Assembly: GCA_040235565.1 (NCBI GenBank)
Contig: JBECLA010000044.1
Location: 1 to 62,829, forward strand
Direction of reading: 5' to 3'
Length of the DNA: 62,829 nt
Origin: JAHEIJ01 sp040235565
GTDB lineage: Bacteria; Pseudomonadota; Gammaproteobacteria; UBA6429; Thiohalophilaceae
Made by a program: the position numbers and the translations under genes. Positions 41,970 to 50,784 of this stretch are shown in pieces. Within the stretch, counting starts at the first letter, position 1; every line of letters starts with the position of its first letter. The notes under the pieces were generated by a model. That model saw nothing but the letters and a program-made list of their open reading frames with translations. It was not told the origin of the DNA and searched no databases.

Positions 41970-43058
41970 TTAGAGTGCGGCTTTAATGACGTCGGTTACC
42001 TGGGTAACCATTTCGTCGGTTAACTCGGGGTATATCGGTAACGACAGGCAGCGTTGTGAGACGTCCTCGGTCACCGGGAGTGTCACCGCCTGACAAATCT
42101 CCTTGAAGACATTCTGCTGATGCAGCGGGACCGGATAATAAATGGCACAACCGATCTGGTTCTCCTGTAACTTTTGCATGATGGCATCACGCTGATCCGA
42201 CAACAGGGTGTATTGGTGATAGACATGGGTACCGAGACCGTCTTCCTGCGGTGGGGTCACCACATCAGCAAGTAACCGACTGTAGCTGTGCGCGGCGCGA
42301 CGGCGTTCCTGATTGTAGGTCGGCAGACGTTTCAGTTTGGCCCGCAGCACCACTGCCTGCAGTTCATCCAGCCGGCTGTTGTACCCGATGATGTCGTGGT
42401 AATAACGGACCTTGCTGCCATGATTCCGCAGCATGCGCAGGGTCTCGGCCACAACGTCATCGTTGGTAGTCACCATCCCGCCATCGCCGTAACATCCCAG
42501 GTTCTTGCTGGGGAAAAAACTGTGGCAACCGGCCAGGCCGATGCTGCCCGTCATTTGACCGTTGATATCGGCCCCAAAGGACTGGGCGCAATCCTCGATC
42601 ACGCGCAAATTGTGTTTCTCGGCCAACGCCATAATGGCCGGCATGTCGGCCGGCTGACCAAACAGGTGAACCGGCAGGATGGCCTTGGTCTTGTCGGTGA
42701 TCGCCGCTTCGATTTTGTCCGGATCGATGTTGAAGCTGTCCGGCTTGATGTCAACGTACACCGGGGTAGCGCCAACATAACAAATGGCTTCGGCCGTGGC
42801 GATGAAGGTGAAGGCGGTGGTGATCACCTCGTCACCTTCGCCAATCCCGGCGGCCAACAGGGCGAGGTGCAGCGCATCGGTGCCGGAGGCACAACTCACT
42901 GCGTGTTTGACCTGCAGATACTCGGCCGCTTCCTTCTCAAACGCCTGCACATTCGGGCCGAGAATGAAACTGGTGTTCTGCATGGTTTCCTGGAAACCCT
43001 GCTCAATTTCGTCTTTCAGGGTTTGATACTGACCTTTCAGGTCGACCATTGGGATCAT
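41970..43058 (-). CDS. gnnB: UDP-3-keto-GlcNAc aminotransferase GnnB-like (DegT/DnrJ/EryC1/StrS family)
   Basis: This 362-residue PLP enzyme has SCASGTDALHLALLAAG, VIEDCAQSFGA and SFFPSKNLGCYGDGG with PLP-Lys185. The DegT/StrS family transaminates keto sugars on nucleotides. Position between a Gfo/Idh oxidoreductase gene and lpxB is the arrangement reported for gnnA/gnnB in Acidithiobacillus ferrooxidans, where GnnB makes UDP-2-acetamido-3-amino-2,3-dideoxyglucose with glutamate. The family call is firm and the GnnB call rests on context. WbpE-like O-antigen roles are the main alternative. Confidence 0.8.
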   Translation of the reverse strand: MIPMVDLKGQYQTLKDEIEQGFQETMQNTSFILGPNVQAFEKEAAEYLQVKHAVSCASGTDALHLALLAAGIGEGDEVITTAFTFIATAEAICYVGATPVYVDIKPDSFNIDPDKIEAAITDKTKAILPVHLFGQPADMPAIMALAEKHNLRVIEDCAQSFGADINGQMTGSIGLAGCHSFFPSKNLGCYGDGGMVTTNDDVVAETLRMLRNHGSKVRYYHDIIGYNSRLDELQAVVLRAKLKRLPTYNQERRRAAHSYSRLLADVVTPPQEDGLGTHVYHQYTLLSDQRDAIMQKLQENQIGCAIYYPVPLHQQNVFKEICQAVTLPVTEDVSQRCLSLPIYPELTDEMVTQVTDVIKAAL

Positions 43059-43097
43059 GGTAGTGTTGCCTCTAGCGTAAGATGTAAAAAATCCGGT

Positions 43098-44036
43098 TTA
43101 TTGTTTGCCCAGCAGGCGGGTGATCTCAAACGCCGTTTCCAGCGCGCGCATACCGTCTTCACCACTGACCACCGGGCGGGATTGTTGGTTGATGCTTTTC
43201 AAAAAGGCGGCGGTTTCCGCCAACAGGGCGTCACCCTGTTCAAATTCGCGTTCCAGGCTGTCAATTTCCGCAATCCCGGGGAACATTTCACCGGCCCCTT
43301 TGCGATGCACTCCCAGTTTTTTATTCTGGAAGTCGATCGTGATATAGGCATCCGGCTGGAAGATGCGCATTTTACGCTCACTTTTCATGCTGACGCGACT
43401 GGCTGTGACATTGGCGACACAGCCGTTCTCAAACTGGATCCGGGCATTGGCGACATCGATGTCATTGGAGAGCACCGGCACGCCGTTGGCCTGGATACTT
43501 TTCACCGGGGAGCGGACGAAATCAAGAATAATATCAATGTCATGAATCATCAGATCCAGGATGACGTTCACATCCGCACCGCGAGGATTAAAGGGGGCAA
43601 TCCGGTGCGATTCAATAAACTGGGCTTCCTTTAACACATCATCCAGGGCCATCACCGCGGGGTTGAAGCGTTCCAGATGCCCGATCTGGAATACCAGCTT
43701 GTTCTGCGTCGCAATTTGCACCAGTTCGCGTGCCTGCTCGACCGTGGAGGTAATGGGTTTCTCCAGCAGAACATGGATGCCGTTCTCCAGGAATACCTTG
43801 GCAACTTCGTAATGCTTCTGGGTCGGCACCACGATGCTGACGGCATCCACCTTGCCGAGCAGGTCATTATAATTGGTATGCACGGCAACGCCGTGTTCAT
43901 CCGCAATCACCCGGGCGATGTCGGCGTTACTGTCACACACGGCCACCAGTTCCGAGTCCGGTAACTGGGCGTATTTCTGGGCATGGAATTTTCCCAGATA
44001 GCCGACGCCAATGACGGCGGTTTTCAATTTAGGCAT
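43098..44036 (-). CDS. gnnA: UDP-GlcNAc 3-dehydrogenase GnnA-like (Gfo/Idh/MocA family)
   Basis: The start is the ATG at 44036, after GGGAAG at 6 nt spacing, giving 312 residues; the longer open frame upstream has no homology. Rossmann start: KTAVIGVGYLGKFHAQKY. The family's VLLEKPITSTVEQA carries the EKP motif, and DLMIHDIDIILD holds the catalytic-region His. GnnA oxidises the 3-OH of UDP-GlcNAc with NAD+, giving the ketone that GnnB aminates. Placement 39 bp ahead of gnnB and in line with lpxB supports this. WbpB-like enzymes are an alternative. Confidence 0.8.
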   Translation of the reverse strand: MPKLKTAVIGVGYLGKFHAQKYAQLPDSELVAVCDSNADIARVIADEHGVAVHTNYNDLLGKVDAVSIVVPTQKHYEVAKVFLENGIHVLLEKPITSTVEQARELVQIATQNKLVFQIGHLERFNPAVMALDDVLKEAQFIESHRIAPFNPRGADVNVILDLMIHDIDIILDFVRSPVKSIQANGVPVLSNDIDVANARIQFENGCVANVTASRVSMKSERKMRIFQPDAYITIDFQNKKLGVHRKGAGEMFPGIAEIDSLEREFEQGDALLAETAAFLKSINQQSRPVVSGEDGMRALETAFEITRLLGKQ

Positions 44037-44224
44037 CAAAACTTCCCAATAGTTAGGTATATAAAGCCGACTGGATCGGAGTGCACAAACAGGCTCGCGA
44101 TTGCGATAAGATAGCAATAAATGGCGCTGAGCGTTGCGCCGATCATCGCATTTTTCATTAGTATAATCAATTACATATGGGCGATTAGCTAAATTGACGC
44201 CCAGTTCGACCGGGGATAGCGGAT

Positions 44225-44851
44225 TTGGACGACCAGATTGGGTTCGATTTTCAGACGGGGACCATTTTTGTCGCCGGTGTGGATGAAGTGGGGCGGGGGC
44301 CGCTGGCAGGTCCGGTGGTGGCAGCGGCGGTGATTCTGGATCCGGCCCGGCCGATTGCAGGGCTGGCCGATTCCAAGAAACTCTCTGAAAAGCGCCGCGA
44401 AGCACTGGCCGGGATCATCAAGCAACAGGCACTTGGCTGGGCGCTGGGGCGGGCGGAGGTCGAGGAAATCGACCGTCTGAACATCCTGCAGGCCAGCCTG
44501 TTGGCGATGCAGCGGGCGGTGGCCGCCTTGCAGCCCGCGGCCGAATTCGCCCTGGTGGACGGGAATCGGTGTCCTGAACTGTCCTGTCCCGCGGAGGCCG
44601 TTATCAAAGGCGATGATCGGATACCGGTCATCAGCGCGGCCTCGGTCATTGCCAAGGTCGCCCGGGACCAGGAGATGGTGCAACTGGATCTGGCCTACCC
44701 CGGTTATGGGCTGGCACAGCACAAGGGTTATCCCACCCGGGCCCATATCGAGTCACTACAACAAATTGGTGTCAGCATCATTCACCGCCGCTCATTCGGA
44801 CCGGTACGCAAGATCCTGGAACTGGAAAGCGCTCAGTCCCGGGGTGTTTGA
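44225..44851 (+). CDS. rnhB: Ribonuclease HII
   Basis: This 208-residue protein starts at TTG (44225); the first in-frame ATG would fall inside the active site. VAGVDEVGRGPLAGPVV carries the catalytic Asp-Glu, then ADSKKLSEKRR, LVDGNRCP and SVIAKVARDQEM. It cuts RNA in RNA-DNA hybrids, including single misincorporated ribonucleotides. Divergent from gnnA; in many gammaproteobacteria it follows lpxB, so this locus is rearranged. Confidence 0.96.
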   Translation: MDDQIGFDFQTGTIFVAGVDEVGRGPLAGPVVAAAVILDPARPIAGLADSKKLSEKRREALAGIIKQQALGWALGRAEVEEIDRLNILQASLLAMQRAVAALQPAAEFALVDGNRCPELSCPAEAVIKGDDRIPVISAASVIAKVARDQEMVQLDLAYPGYGLAQHKGYPTRAHIESLQQIGVSIIHRRSFGPVRKILELESAQSRGV

Positions 44852-45162
44852 CCAACTTACATAGTCGATTTCCAGGTGTTTGTTTTATTGAGAAAAAACC
44901 GGTATAAAACGGGGAGTCGGAATTTCGATAACGAGTGAGTGTCAAAAGATTAATTAAAAATCTCAGATTAAGTCAAATTACGTCACTCCAGCGTGACCGC
45001 CATGGAAGGCGGAAATACTGGAAATGCATGGAGCAATTTCCAGTGAAAGCCGGAATCCAGGATCGCGTTAATTTAACTGGACTCCGGCACTTGCCGGAGT
45101 GACGAAATGTGACTTAACCAGTGGTTCCTTAGTTAGAGAGGCATTTGGAGCATCAGGGTGCG
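44852..45162. other. Intergenic region between rnhB and the HNH gene
   Basis: This 311-bp stretch holds the repeat element described at 44981-45104 and otherwise AT-rich sequence at 44852-44980. No gene or clear terminator is seen in the remaining bases. No ORF with credible coding character crosses it. Confidence 0.5.
44981..45104. repeat. 124-bp MITE-like element with terminal inverted repeats
   Basis: The ends CGTCACTCC (44981-44989) and GGAGTGACG (45096-45104) are perfect inverted repeats. Inside are a 9-bp stem ACTGGAAAT/ATTTCCAGT and a terminal stem ACTCCGGC/GCCGGAGT (45081-45100). No transposase frame is present and no clear target duplication is seen. Its ends resemble the repeat family ending in GAATGACG seen in many proteobacteria and in the array at 40.0-40.8 kb. 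Confidence 0.7.
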
Positions 45163-45735
45163 ATGTCGATACCGTTAATACTCAGACTGGATGTCACCGG
45201 CCAGCCAGTGATGTGGATACCCTGGCAGGAGGCCGTGTGTATCTATGCGCGGAATCGTGTGGCCTGGACGGCAGGAGACCACATGTTTCCCCTCCATGGG
45301 GGCTTGTGCCGCCACACCGGCCAACGCAGCATCATTGAAATCAATTCCATCATCGCGGTCAAAGGCGAATACAAACGCAAACACCGTTATACCGCCCCGC
45401 CGTTGACCAATCGCGAACTGTTCCGACGCGATATGCACACCTGTCTGTATTGCGGTCGCGAATTTCGCGACAGCCTTCTGACCCGCGATCACGTCAAACC
45501 CCTTTCCCGCGGTGGGCGCGATCAGTGGCGTAATGTGGTTACGGCCTGCAAACGTTGCAACGCACGCAAGGGGAGCCATACCCCGGAAGAAGCCCGCATG
45601 CCGCTCCTCGCCATTCCCTACGTCCCCAACCTGGCCGAGTATCTGGTCTTGAGGAACCGTCGCATCCTGGGTGATCAGATGGAGTTCTTGAAGATGCAAT
45701 TCAAGGATGTAAACCGGAGCTGGAAGATCCAGTAA
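45163..45735 (+). CDS. HNH endonuclease-domain protein
   Basis: The ATG at 45163 gives 190 residues; a TTG at 45145 would add six. The zinc-binding HNH domain lies at ~85-135: CLYCGREF, DHVKPLSRGG, then NVVTACKRCNARKG, with two CxxC pairs and the His-Asn residues. The N-terminal ~80 residues have no recognised motif. Such stand-alone HNH proteins are common in proteobacterial chromosomes and their role is unsettled. Flanked by an inverted-repeat element and a long non-coding gap. Confidence 0.88.
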   Translation: MSIPLILRLDVTGQPVMWIPWQEAVCIYARNRVAWTAGDHMFPLHGGLCRHTGQRSIIEINSIIAVKGEYKRKHRYTAPPLTNRELFRRDMHTCLYCGREFRDSLLTRDHVKPLSRGGRDQWRNVVTACKRCNARKGSHTPEEARMPLLAIPYVPNLAEYLVLRNRRILGDQMEFLKMQFKDVNRSWKIQ

Positions 45736-45888
45736 TAGAGTGATGACGCCGTTCCCGGCTTTCCTGTAGTCATCCGTTTCCAAAATCCCAAGTAAGCGCA
45801 AAATCAAAATCAGAATAATAATTAAGTACTATGACTTTACGCCTAATAAATTACTACTCATTGTATATAAAGTATTGAAACTAGAAGT

Positions 45889-45897
45889 TGTTATACT
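45889..45897 (+). promoter_or_regulatory. Candidate extended -10 promoter for the exopolysaccharide locus
   Basis: TGTTATACT fits the extended -10 form TG-n-TATAAT with one change. No good -35 lies 17 bp upstream. It would start a ~230-nt leader that contains the inverted repeat at 45947-46022. Predicted by eye only. Confidence 0.35.
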
Positions 45898-45946
45898 AAC
45901 TTAAAGCGTTGCCATCACGGTTTTAAAGCTGTTGGTTTAACTGTAG

Positions 45947-46022
45947 CCTGATATTCAAGTTCGCCGCTTAAAGTCAGGGGACTCGCTAGTTTAATCGCTG
46001 CAATACAAGCTCGAATATCAGG
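45947..46022 (+). other. Leader inverted repeat: 10-bp arms enclosing 56 nt
   Basis: CCTGATATTC (45947-45956) and GAATATCAGG (46013-46022) are perfect inverted copies. In RNA they would close a 56-nt domain in the leader of the first exopolysaccharide gene. I recognise no known riboswitch class in the enclosed sequence. Confidence 0.45.
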
Positions 46023-46136
46023 GCGGCGTTCAGGTCGTTGCAAAAAACGATAAAGAGCCAGGAAAGGCGCGGAGGGGGACGCATTTATGAAACTCTATAC
46101 ACTCATGCTAGTGATATAAGTCACCGGACAAGACCC

Positions 46137-47537
46137 GTGAGCACGTTTCGGTTTTTTAATCATTACATACGGATACCATTTCTTCTGTTGGGACTGGTTG
46201 AGTCGATTATTATTTTCTCAGCCATATTTCTCGCGGCATACATACGTTTCGGTGGACGAATAGAACAGTTTGAAGCAGGGCTGGGAAGTCTGGCCTGGCA
46301 CGCCCTGATAGTCACTGTACTGTACATTCTCATATTTATGGCGATGGGTTTGTATCAAAGCAGGATGCGTGACGGTGTAACGGGCATCTTGCTAAGGCTG
46401 GGTATCGCTTATGGCATTGGTGTAATTGTATTGATTTCATTGTTTTATATTTTTCCAGTTATCTATCTGGGAAGAGGACTGTTATTTATCAGTCTGGTGA
46501 TATCTTTCTTTACCATTCTGTTGTTGCGATATCTCATTCTTAAAATCGGAGGGAATACCTTCAAGCGCAGAATTCTGGTGCTGGGAACAGGGGAGAAAGC
46601 CTTATCAATTACTCAATTGAAAAGAAAATCAGATCAAATCGGATTTGTATTGTTAGGATATATACACGTACGGGGAAGTAAGGATGCGGTCGATAAGGAC
46701 AAAATTATCTCGTTACAAATGCCCCTGAAGGAATATTGTATAAGGAATGAAGTCGATGAGATTATTCTTGCTGCTGATGACAGAAGAAAAAACTTCCCGG
46801 TTCATGAGCTTCTTGACTGCAAATTGAGCGGTGTGGAAATTACTGAACTGGCATCATTTTTTGAGCGGGAAACAGGGAAACTTAAGATTGATTTATTGCA
46901 CCCAAGCTGGTTTATATCGTGCGACGGCTTTAACAAAGGCAGCTTATATACGGCAACCAAGCGTACATTTGATCTGTTTGCTGGTTTGCTATTGTTGGCC
47001 GTAACCTGGCCATTTATGTTGCTTACAGTTGCAGTAATCAAGATAGAAGATGGTTTGAGGGCATCTGTTCTATATAAACAAATCCGGATTGGCAAAGACA
47101 ACAAACCCTATCATGTCTACAAGTTCAGAAGTATGCGGGAAAACGCAGAGAAAAATGGCAGAGCAATATGGGCAGATAAACGTGATTCAAGGATCACAAA
47201 AACGGGTGCATTTATAAGAAAAACACGAATTGACGAATTGCCTCAGATATTTAATGTGATAAAGGGCGACATGAGCTTTGTGGGCCCAAGGCCTGAACGG
47301 CCGTTGTTCGTTGTGGAGTTGAGTGAGAAGATACCATATTACGCAGAACGGCATCGTGTAAAGCCAGGCATAACAGGGTGGGCGCAAATTTGTTACCCTT
47401 ATGGGTCTTCAATCAAAGACGCATCTGAGAAGCTGCAATATGATTTATATTACGTAAAAAATTACAGCATTTTCCTGGATATCCTGATTCTTTTGCAGAC
47501 AGCAGAGGTCGTGTTGTTTGGTAAAGGCGCAAGATAA
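46137..47537 (+). CDS. Initiating sugar-phosphate transferase of the XrtA-type exopolysaccharide locus (TIGR03013-like)
   Basis: GTG at 46137 is preferred because the family start (RFFNHYIRIPFLLL) follows at once; an open frame from TTG 46038 adds 33 unrelated residues. About 466 residues: four N-terminal membrane helices, a CoA-binding-like middle (RRILVLGTGEKA), then a transmembrane helix and the bacterial sugar transferase domain with KRTFDLFAGLLLLA, VYKFRSMRENAE, TKTGAFIRKTRIDELPQ and SFVGPRPERP. It moves a sugar-1-phosphate onto undecaprenyl phosphate at the inner membrane. First gene of the locus. Confidence 0.9.
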   Translation: MSTFRFFNHYIRIPFLLLGLVESIIIFSAIFLAAYIRFGGRIEQFEAGLGSLAWHALIVTVLYILIFMAMGLYQSRMRDGVTGILLRLGIAYGIGVIVLISLFYIFPVIYLGRGLLFISLVISFFTILLLRYLILKIGGNTFKRRILVLGTGEKALSITQLKRKSDQIGFVLLGYIHVRGSKDAVDKDKIISLQMPLKEYCIRNEVDEIILAADDRRKNFPVHELLDCKLSGVEITELASFFERETGKLKIDLLHPSWFISCDGFNKGSLYTATKRTFDLFAGLLLLAVTWPFMLLTVAVIKIEDGLRASVLYKQIRIGKDNKPYHVYKFRSMRENAEKNGRAIWADKRDSRITKTGAFIRKTRIDELPQIFNVIKGDMSFVGPRPERPLFVVELSEKIPYYAERHRVKPGITGWAQICYPYGSSIKDASEKLQYDLYYVKNYSIFLDILILLQTAEVVLFGKGAR

Positions 47538-47624
47538 CGGGGATTTTCAATGTCGATTGGGCTTGTAAGAAAGTAATATTGATTGAATTTGCAATACAGG
47601 TACTTATTTCAGGAAGGAATGGAT

Positions 47625-48239
47625 ATGAAAGAATATTATCGAATTAAAGCATTGCTTATTTCAATCACATGCCTGTTCTTGATAGTCGGGTGTTCAAATC
47701 CGAAGTTAGAAAGCGCGAGTCATTCAGTTACCGCGCCTGCTTACATTATCGGGCCAGGCGATACGGTTAATATTTTTGTGTGGGGCAATGAGGAATTATC
47801 TGCAACTGTCCCGGTGAGACCCGACGGAAAGATAACAACACCTCTGGTTGAGGACGTTCAGGCCAGTGGTAAAACTCCAACCCAGCTCGCGCGTGCTATG
47901 GAAAAGCGATTACAGCGCTTTATCAAGAATCCAATTGTAACGGTACTGGTTACAGAGTTTGTAGGCAGGCATAGTGAACAGATTCGCGTGATTGGTAAAG
48001 CGCAAGAGCCGCAAACGATACCTTATAGCGAAAATATGACGTTGCTGGATGTAATGATTGCGGTAGGAGGATTAAGCGAATTTGCCGCAGGAAATCGAGC
48101 GACGATTGTCAGGGTAATTAACGGCGAGCAGAAAGAGTTCAATGTTCGTGTCAGTGATCTGGTGAAATATGGCGACATTTCGGCAAACGTTGATATGCGT
48201 CCGGGAGATATCCTTATAATTCCTGAGTCCTGGTTCTAG
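47625..48239 (+). CDS. XrtA-associated polysaccharide export lipoprotein (Wza-like)
   Basis: The ATG at 47625 lies 6 nt after AGGAAGGA, giving 204 residues; TTG 47583 and ATG 47619 are in frame but less fit. A lipoprotein signal ends LFLIVGC. The Poly_export domain (PAYIIGPGDTVNIFVWGNEE, VRPDGKITTPLVEDVQ) and a SLBB-like domain (RVIGKAQEPQTIPYSE) follow. Wza-family proteins form the outer-membrane export channel. Short, as in the XrtA-linked export subfamily (TIGR03027). Confidence 0.9.
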   Translation: MKEYYRIKALLISITCLFLIVGCSNPKLESASHSVTAPAYIIGPGDTVNIFVWGNEELSATVPVRPDGKITTPLVEDVQASGKTPTQLARAMEKRLQRFIKNPIVTVLVTEFVGRHSEQIRVIGKAQEPQTIPYSENMTLLDVMIAVGGLSEFAAGNRATIVRVINGEQKEFNVRVSDLVKYGDISANVDMRPGDILIIPESWF

Positions 48240-48274
48240 GCTGGATTGTGTTTTTGCAGAGTGAGTTCTGATTA

Positions 48275-49801
48275 ATGTATGAGTTGTTGCAAAAAATTCT
48301 TACCTACTTGCGCAGCATGTGGCGCTTTCGATGGTATGCAATGGTTCTGGCATGGGTCGTTGTGATTGTTGGCTGGTATAAGGTTTATACGTTGCCGGAT
48401 GTTTACGAAGTAAGTGCAAGCGTTCATGTCAATACTGAGTCGGTTTTGCGGCCTTTAATGCAAGGCCTGGTGATCGAACCGAATCTTGAGCAACGGTTGC
48501 GGCTTTTAACCAGAACATTAAAGTCACGTTCCAATATGGAGAAGCTCGCCCAGATGTCTGAGGACGAGGCAAACAGAAATACTGCGGATAATGTAAAAAT
48601 CAGCGTGGATAATCTGGTCAGCAATATTCAACTGGCGACTTCAAGGGGAGCGGAGAATATCTATACCATTTCTTATTCCAACAGAGATCCAAACCTGGCA
48701 AATATTGTTGTAAATAATCTGCTAAGTATCGTTAAAGAAAATACATTAAAACGTACAGATGCGGGCGTGGATAATGCTGAATTATTTCTCAGCAAGCAAC
48801 TGGAGAATTACAAAAGGAAATTGATTGAAGCCGAATCTCGCCTTGAAGAATACAAGAAAAGTAATGCGGAACTCATGCCGGCGTTGGGACAAGGCTATTT
48901 CGTGAACCTGCAGACAGTGCGCGAATCACTATCAAATGCACAACTGGAGCTTAGTGAGGCGACCAAAAGACGGGACGAACTCAAGCGCCAGATGAGTGGT
49001 GAGGAGCCTGTCTTTGGTTTCTCGGCGTCAACTGCAAATTTAAGTTCACCTCATCCTCTGGATACACAAATACAGGAATTGCAAAATCAGCTGGATGAAT
49101 TGCTATTACAATATACTGAGCTTCACCCAAAAGTAAAAACACTAAGCGAAAGCATAGAAAGACTCAAAGCAAAAAGAGCCAGTGATCTTGCGCGCCGTCC
49201 AAAAACAAGAATAATGCAGCCCGCATTAGAAACCAACCCGATATACCAGCAACTTTCTGTTGCCTTGTCAGAAGCCGAGGCTCAGGTAGCGTCATTACGC
49301 GTACGAGTAGCTGAATATAAAGAGCGGGAAAACAAATTACAAAAAATGGTAAATACCATGCCGGCATTTGAGGCAGAGCTAAACAGGTTAAACAGAGAAG
49401 TCGAAACACAGCAGCAAAATTATAGCGAAATGCTCGAACGCCATGAAACAGCCTTGATTTCTACGGAAATGGAAGAAACCGGAAATACCGTTCAGTTCAG
49501 AATAATCGATCCCCCCCGCGTGCCAGGCGACCCGACAGGGCCTAACCGGTTTATGCTCAATGGCGTGGTATTAGCCTTGGGGATTGGTGTTGGATTGGGA
49601 TTTGTCTTTGTTTTGTCAGAAATAAGACCGGTAGTTTATGACACACAAGTTCTGAATAGTTTAACCGGATTACCCGTATTTGGAGTGGTGTCGAGGATCA
49701 TGACTGATGAGATAAAGAAAAGAGAACGTATGGAGTATGGAGGTTATGCCTCAGCCTTTATGTTGTTAATTTCAGCATTTGCTGGTACTTCATTAATTTA
49801 G
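48275..49801 (+). CDS. XrtA-associated chain-length determinant (Wzz/GumC-like)
   Basis: This 508-residue protein has transmembrane helices near 22-40 and ~430-450, with a Wzz domain start (VYEVSASVHVNTESVLRPL). Between the helices lies a long coiled coil (~170-400) with repeated Glu/Leu/Gln heptads. The Pro-rich RIIDPPRVPGDPTGPNR before the second helix is the Wzz signature. It is of the XrtA subfamily (TIGR03007-like) and sets polymer length, working with the tyrosine autokinase next door, 36 bp downstream. Confidence 0.9.
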   Translation: MYELLQKILTYLRSMWRFRWYAMVLAWVVVIVGWYKVYTLPDVYEVSASVHVNTESVLRPLMQGLVIEPNLEQRLRLLTRTLKSRSNMEKLAQMSEDEANRNTADNVKISVDNLVSNIQLATSRGAENIYTISYSNRDPNLANIVVNNLLSIVKENTLKRTDAGVDNAELFLSKQLENYKRKLIEAESRLEEYKKSNAELMPALGQGYFVNLQTVRESLSNAQLELSEATKRRDELKRQMSGEEPVFGFSASTANLSSPHPLDTQIQELQNQLDELLLQYTELHPKVKTLSESIERLKAKRASDLARRPKTRIMQPALETNPIYQQLSVALSEAEAQVASLRVRVAEYKERENKLQKMVNTMPAFEAELNRLNREVETQQQNYSEMLERHETALISTEMEETGNTVQFRIIDPPRVPGDPTGPNRFMLNGVVLALGIGVGLGFVFVLSEIRPVVYDTQVLNSLTGLPVFGVVSRIMTDEIKKRERMEYGGYASAFMLLISAFAGTSLI

Positions 49802-49837
49802 AGGCCCGTAACGCTATAGTGCGAAAAGTATAGACAG

Positions 49838-50764
49838 ATGAGTAGCATTGAAAAAGCCATCGAGCGACTAAAATCACAGAAAAATGTTCAAAAGCAACAT
49901 GTTGCTGATGAATATGTTATTGACAATGAAAATAATGTAGATCATTTTGAGAACAGTCGTAAAGCAGAAACGCCACTAAAAAGGCATGTAGTAAATGCTA
50001 ATGAAATTTTAAACATTGATATTGGGAGATTGAAGTCACTTGGTTATATCAGCCCTGACGACATGACGAGCCAGATTGCTGAAGAATACAGAAATATAAA
50101 GCGACCAATATTAAAGAATGCCTTTGGGAAAGGGGCTGCACCAATTGAACAGGGTAATCTGATTGTTATTTTGAGCGCAGTTCCAGGCGAAGGTAAAACA
50201 TTTACATCATTGAATCTGGCAATAAGTATTGCTATGGAACGCAATACGACGGCACTATTGGTGGATACGGATGTGACAAATCCGTCTCTCTCGAGACTGT
50301 TTAACCTGGATAACGAGCCAGGTTTGCTGGATGTTCTGTCAGATGACACGCTGGACGTTGGTAACATTATTCATAATACCAATATCTCATCATTAAGTGT
50401 AATTCCCGCAGGACAGAGTAATCCCTATGCGGCGGAACTTCTTTCCAGTAAACGTATGTATCAATTTGTTAATGAAATTGTGGAGAGATATTCGGACAGA
50501 ATTGTATTGTTCGATGCGCCACCAATCCTTGCGACCAGTCATGCAAGTGTGTTGGCGCAGATAGCAGGCCAGATAATGATTGTGGTTGAAGCAGGCAAGA
50601 CACTGGAGACTACCATTAAGGATGCTGTTTCCAAAATCGACAGTGACAAGGTGGTAGGATTGATTTTAAATAAAAGCCGGGCTGCTTCTAAAGGCGGCTA
50701 TTACGGATATTACGGTTCCTATGGTCATGGGAATGTTGCAAAAACTGGCGACAGTCTAAAATAG
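49838..50764 (+). CDS. XrtA-associated tyrosine autokinase (BY-kinase)
   Basis: This 308-residue protein is a stand-alone BY-kinase: Walker A SAVPGEGKTFTSLN, Walker A' LLVDTDVTNPSLS, Walker B RIVLFDAPPIL. The C-terminus has a tyrosine cluster (GGYYGYYGSYGHG), the usual autophosphorylation site. The N-terminal ~90 residues are charged and likely flexible. It pairs with the chain-length protein and controls polymer export (TIGR03018-like). The stop shares its last base with a GTG that could start the next gene. Confidence 0.92.
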   Translation: MSSIEKAIERLKSQKNVQKQHVADEYVIDNENNVDHFENSRKAETPLKRHVVNANEILNIDIGRLKSLGYISPDDMTSQIAEEYRNIKRPILKNAFGKGAAPIEQGNLIVILSAVPGEGKTFTSLNLAISIAMERNTTALLVDTDVTNPSLSRLFNLDNEPGLLDVLSDDTLDVGNIIHNTNISSLSVIPAGQSNPYAAELLSSKRMYQFVNEIVERYSDRIVLFDAPPILATSHASVLAQIAGQIMIVVEAGKTLETTIKDAVSKIDSDKVVGLILNKSRAASKGGYYGYYGSYGHGNVAKTGDSLK

Positions 50765-50784
50765 TGCGTTTTCTAGTTGTACAC

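Larger units (their letters stand above)
45736..46136. other. Long leader/intergenic region ahead of the exopolysaccharide locus
   Basis: About 400 bp, AT-rich, with no gene. It holds a candidate extended -10 promoter (45889-45897) and a far-spaced inverted repeat (45947-46022), annotated apart. The frame of the next gene is open from a TTG at 46038, but residues before 46137 lack family similarity. I see no JUMPstart/ops element and no sigma54-type GG-N10-GC promoter. Confidence 0.5.

Noticed and set aside
42288..43634. A 448-codon plus-strand open frame across gnnB and gnnA
   Set aside because: Crosses two real minus-strand genes and their gap; no motifs.
43098..44405. Longer 435-residue version of the GnnA-like protein
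   Set aside because: The first 123 residues overlap rnhB on the other strand and have no family similarity; the ATG at 44036 has GGGAAG upstream and starts the Rossmann fold.
46005..46040. Possible JUMPstart/ops element (CAGGGCGGCG) before the exopolysaccharide genes
   Set aside because: Only GGCGG matches the ops core GGCGGTAG; the rest of the 39-bp JUMPstart is absent.
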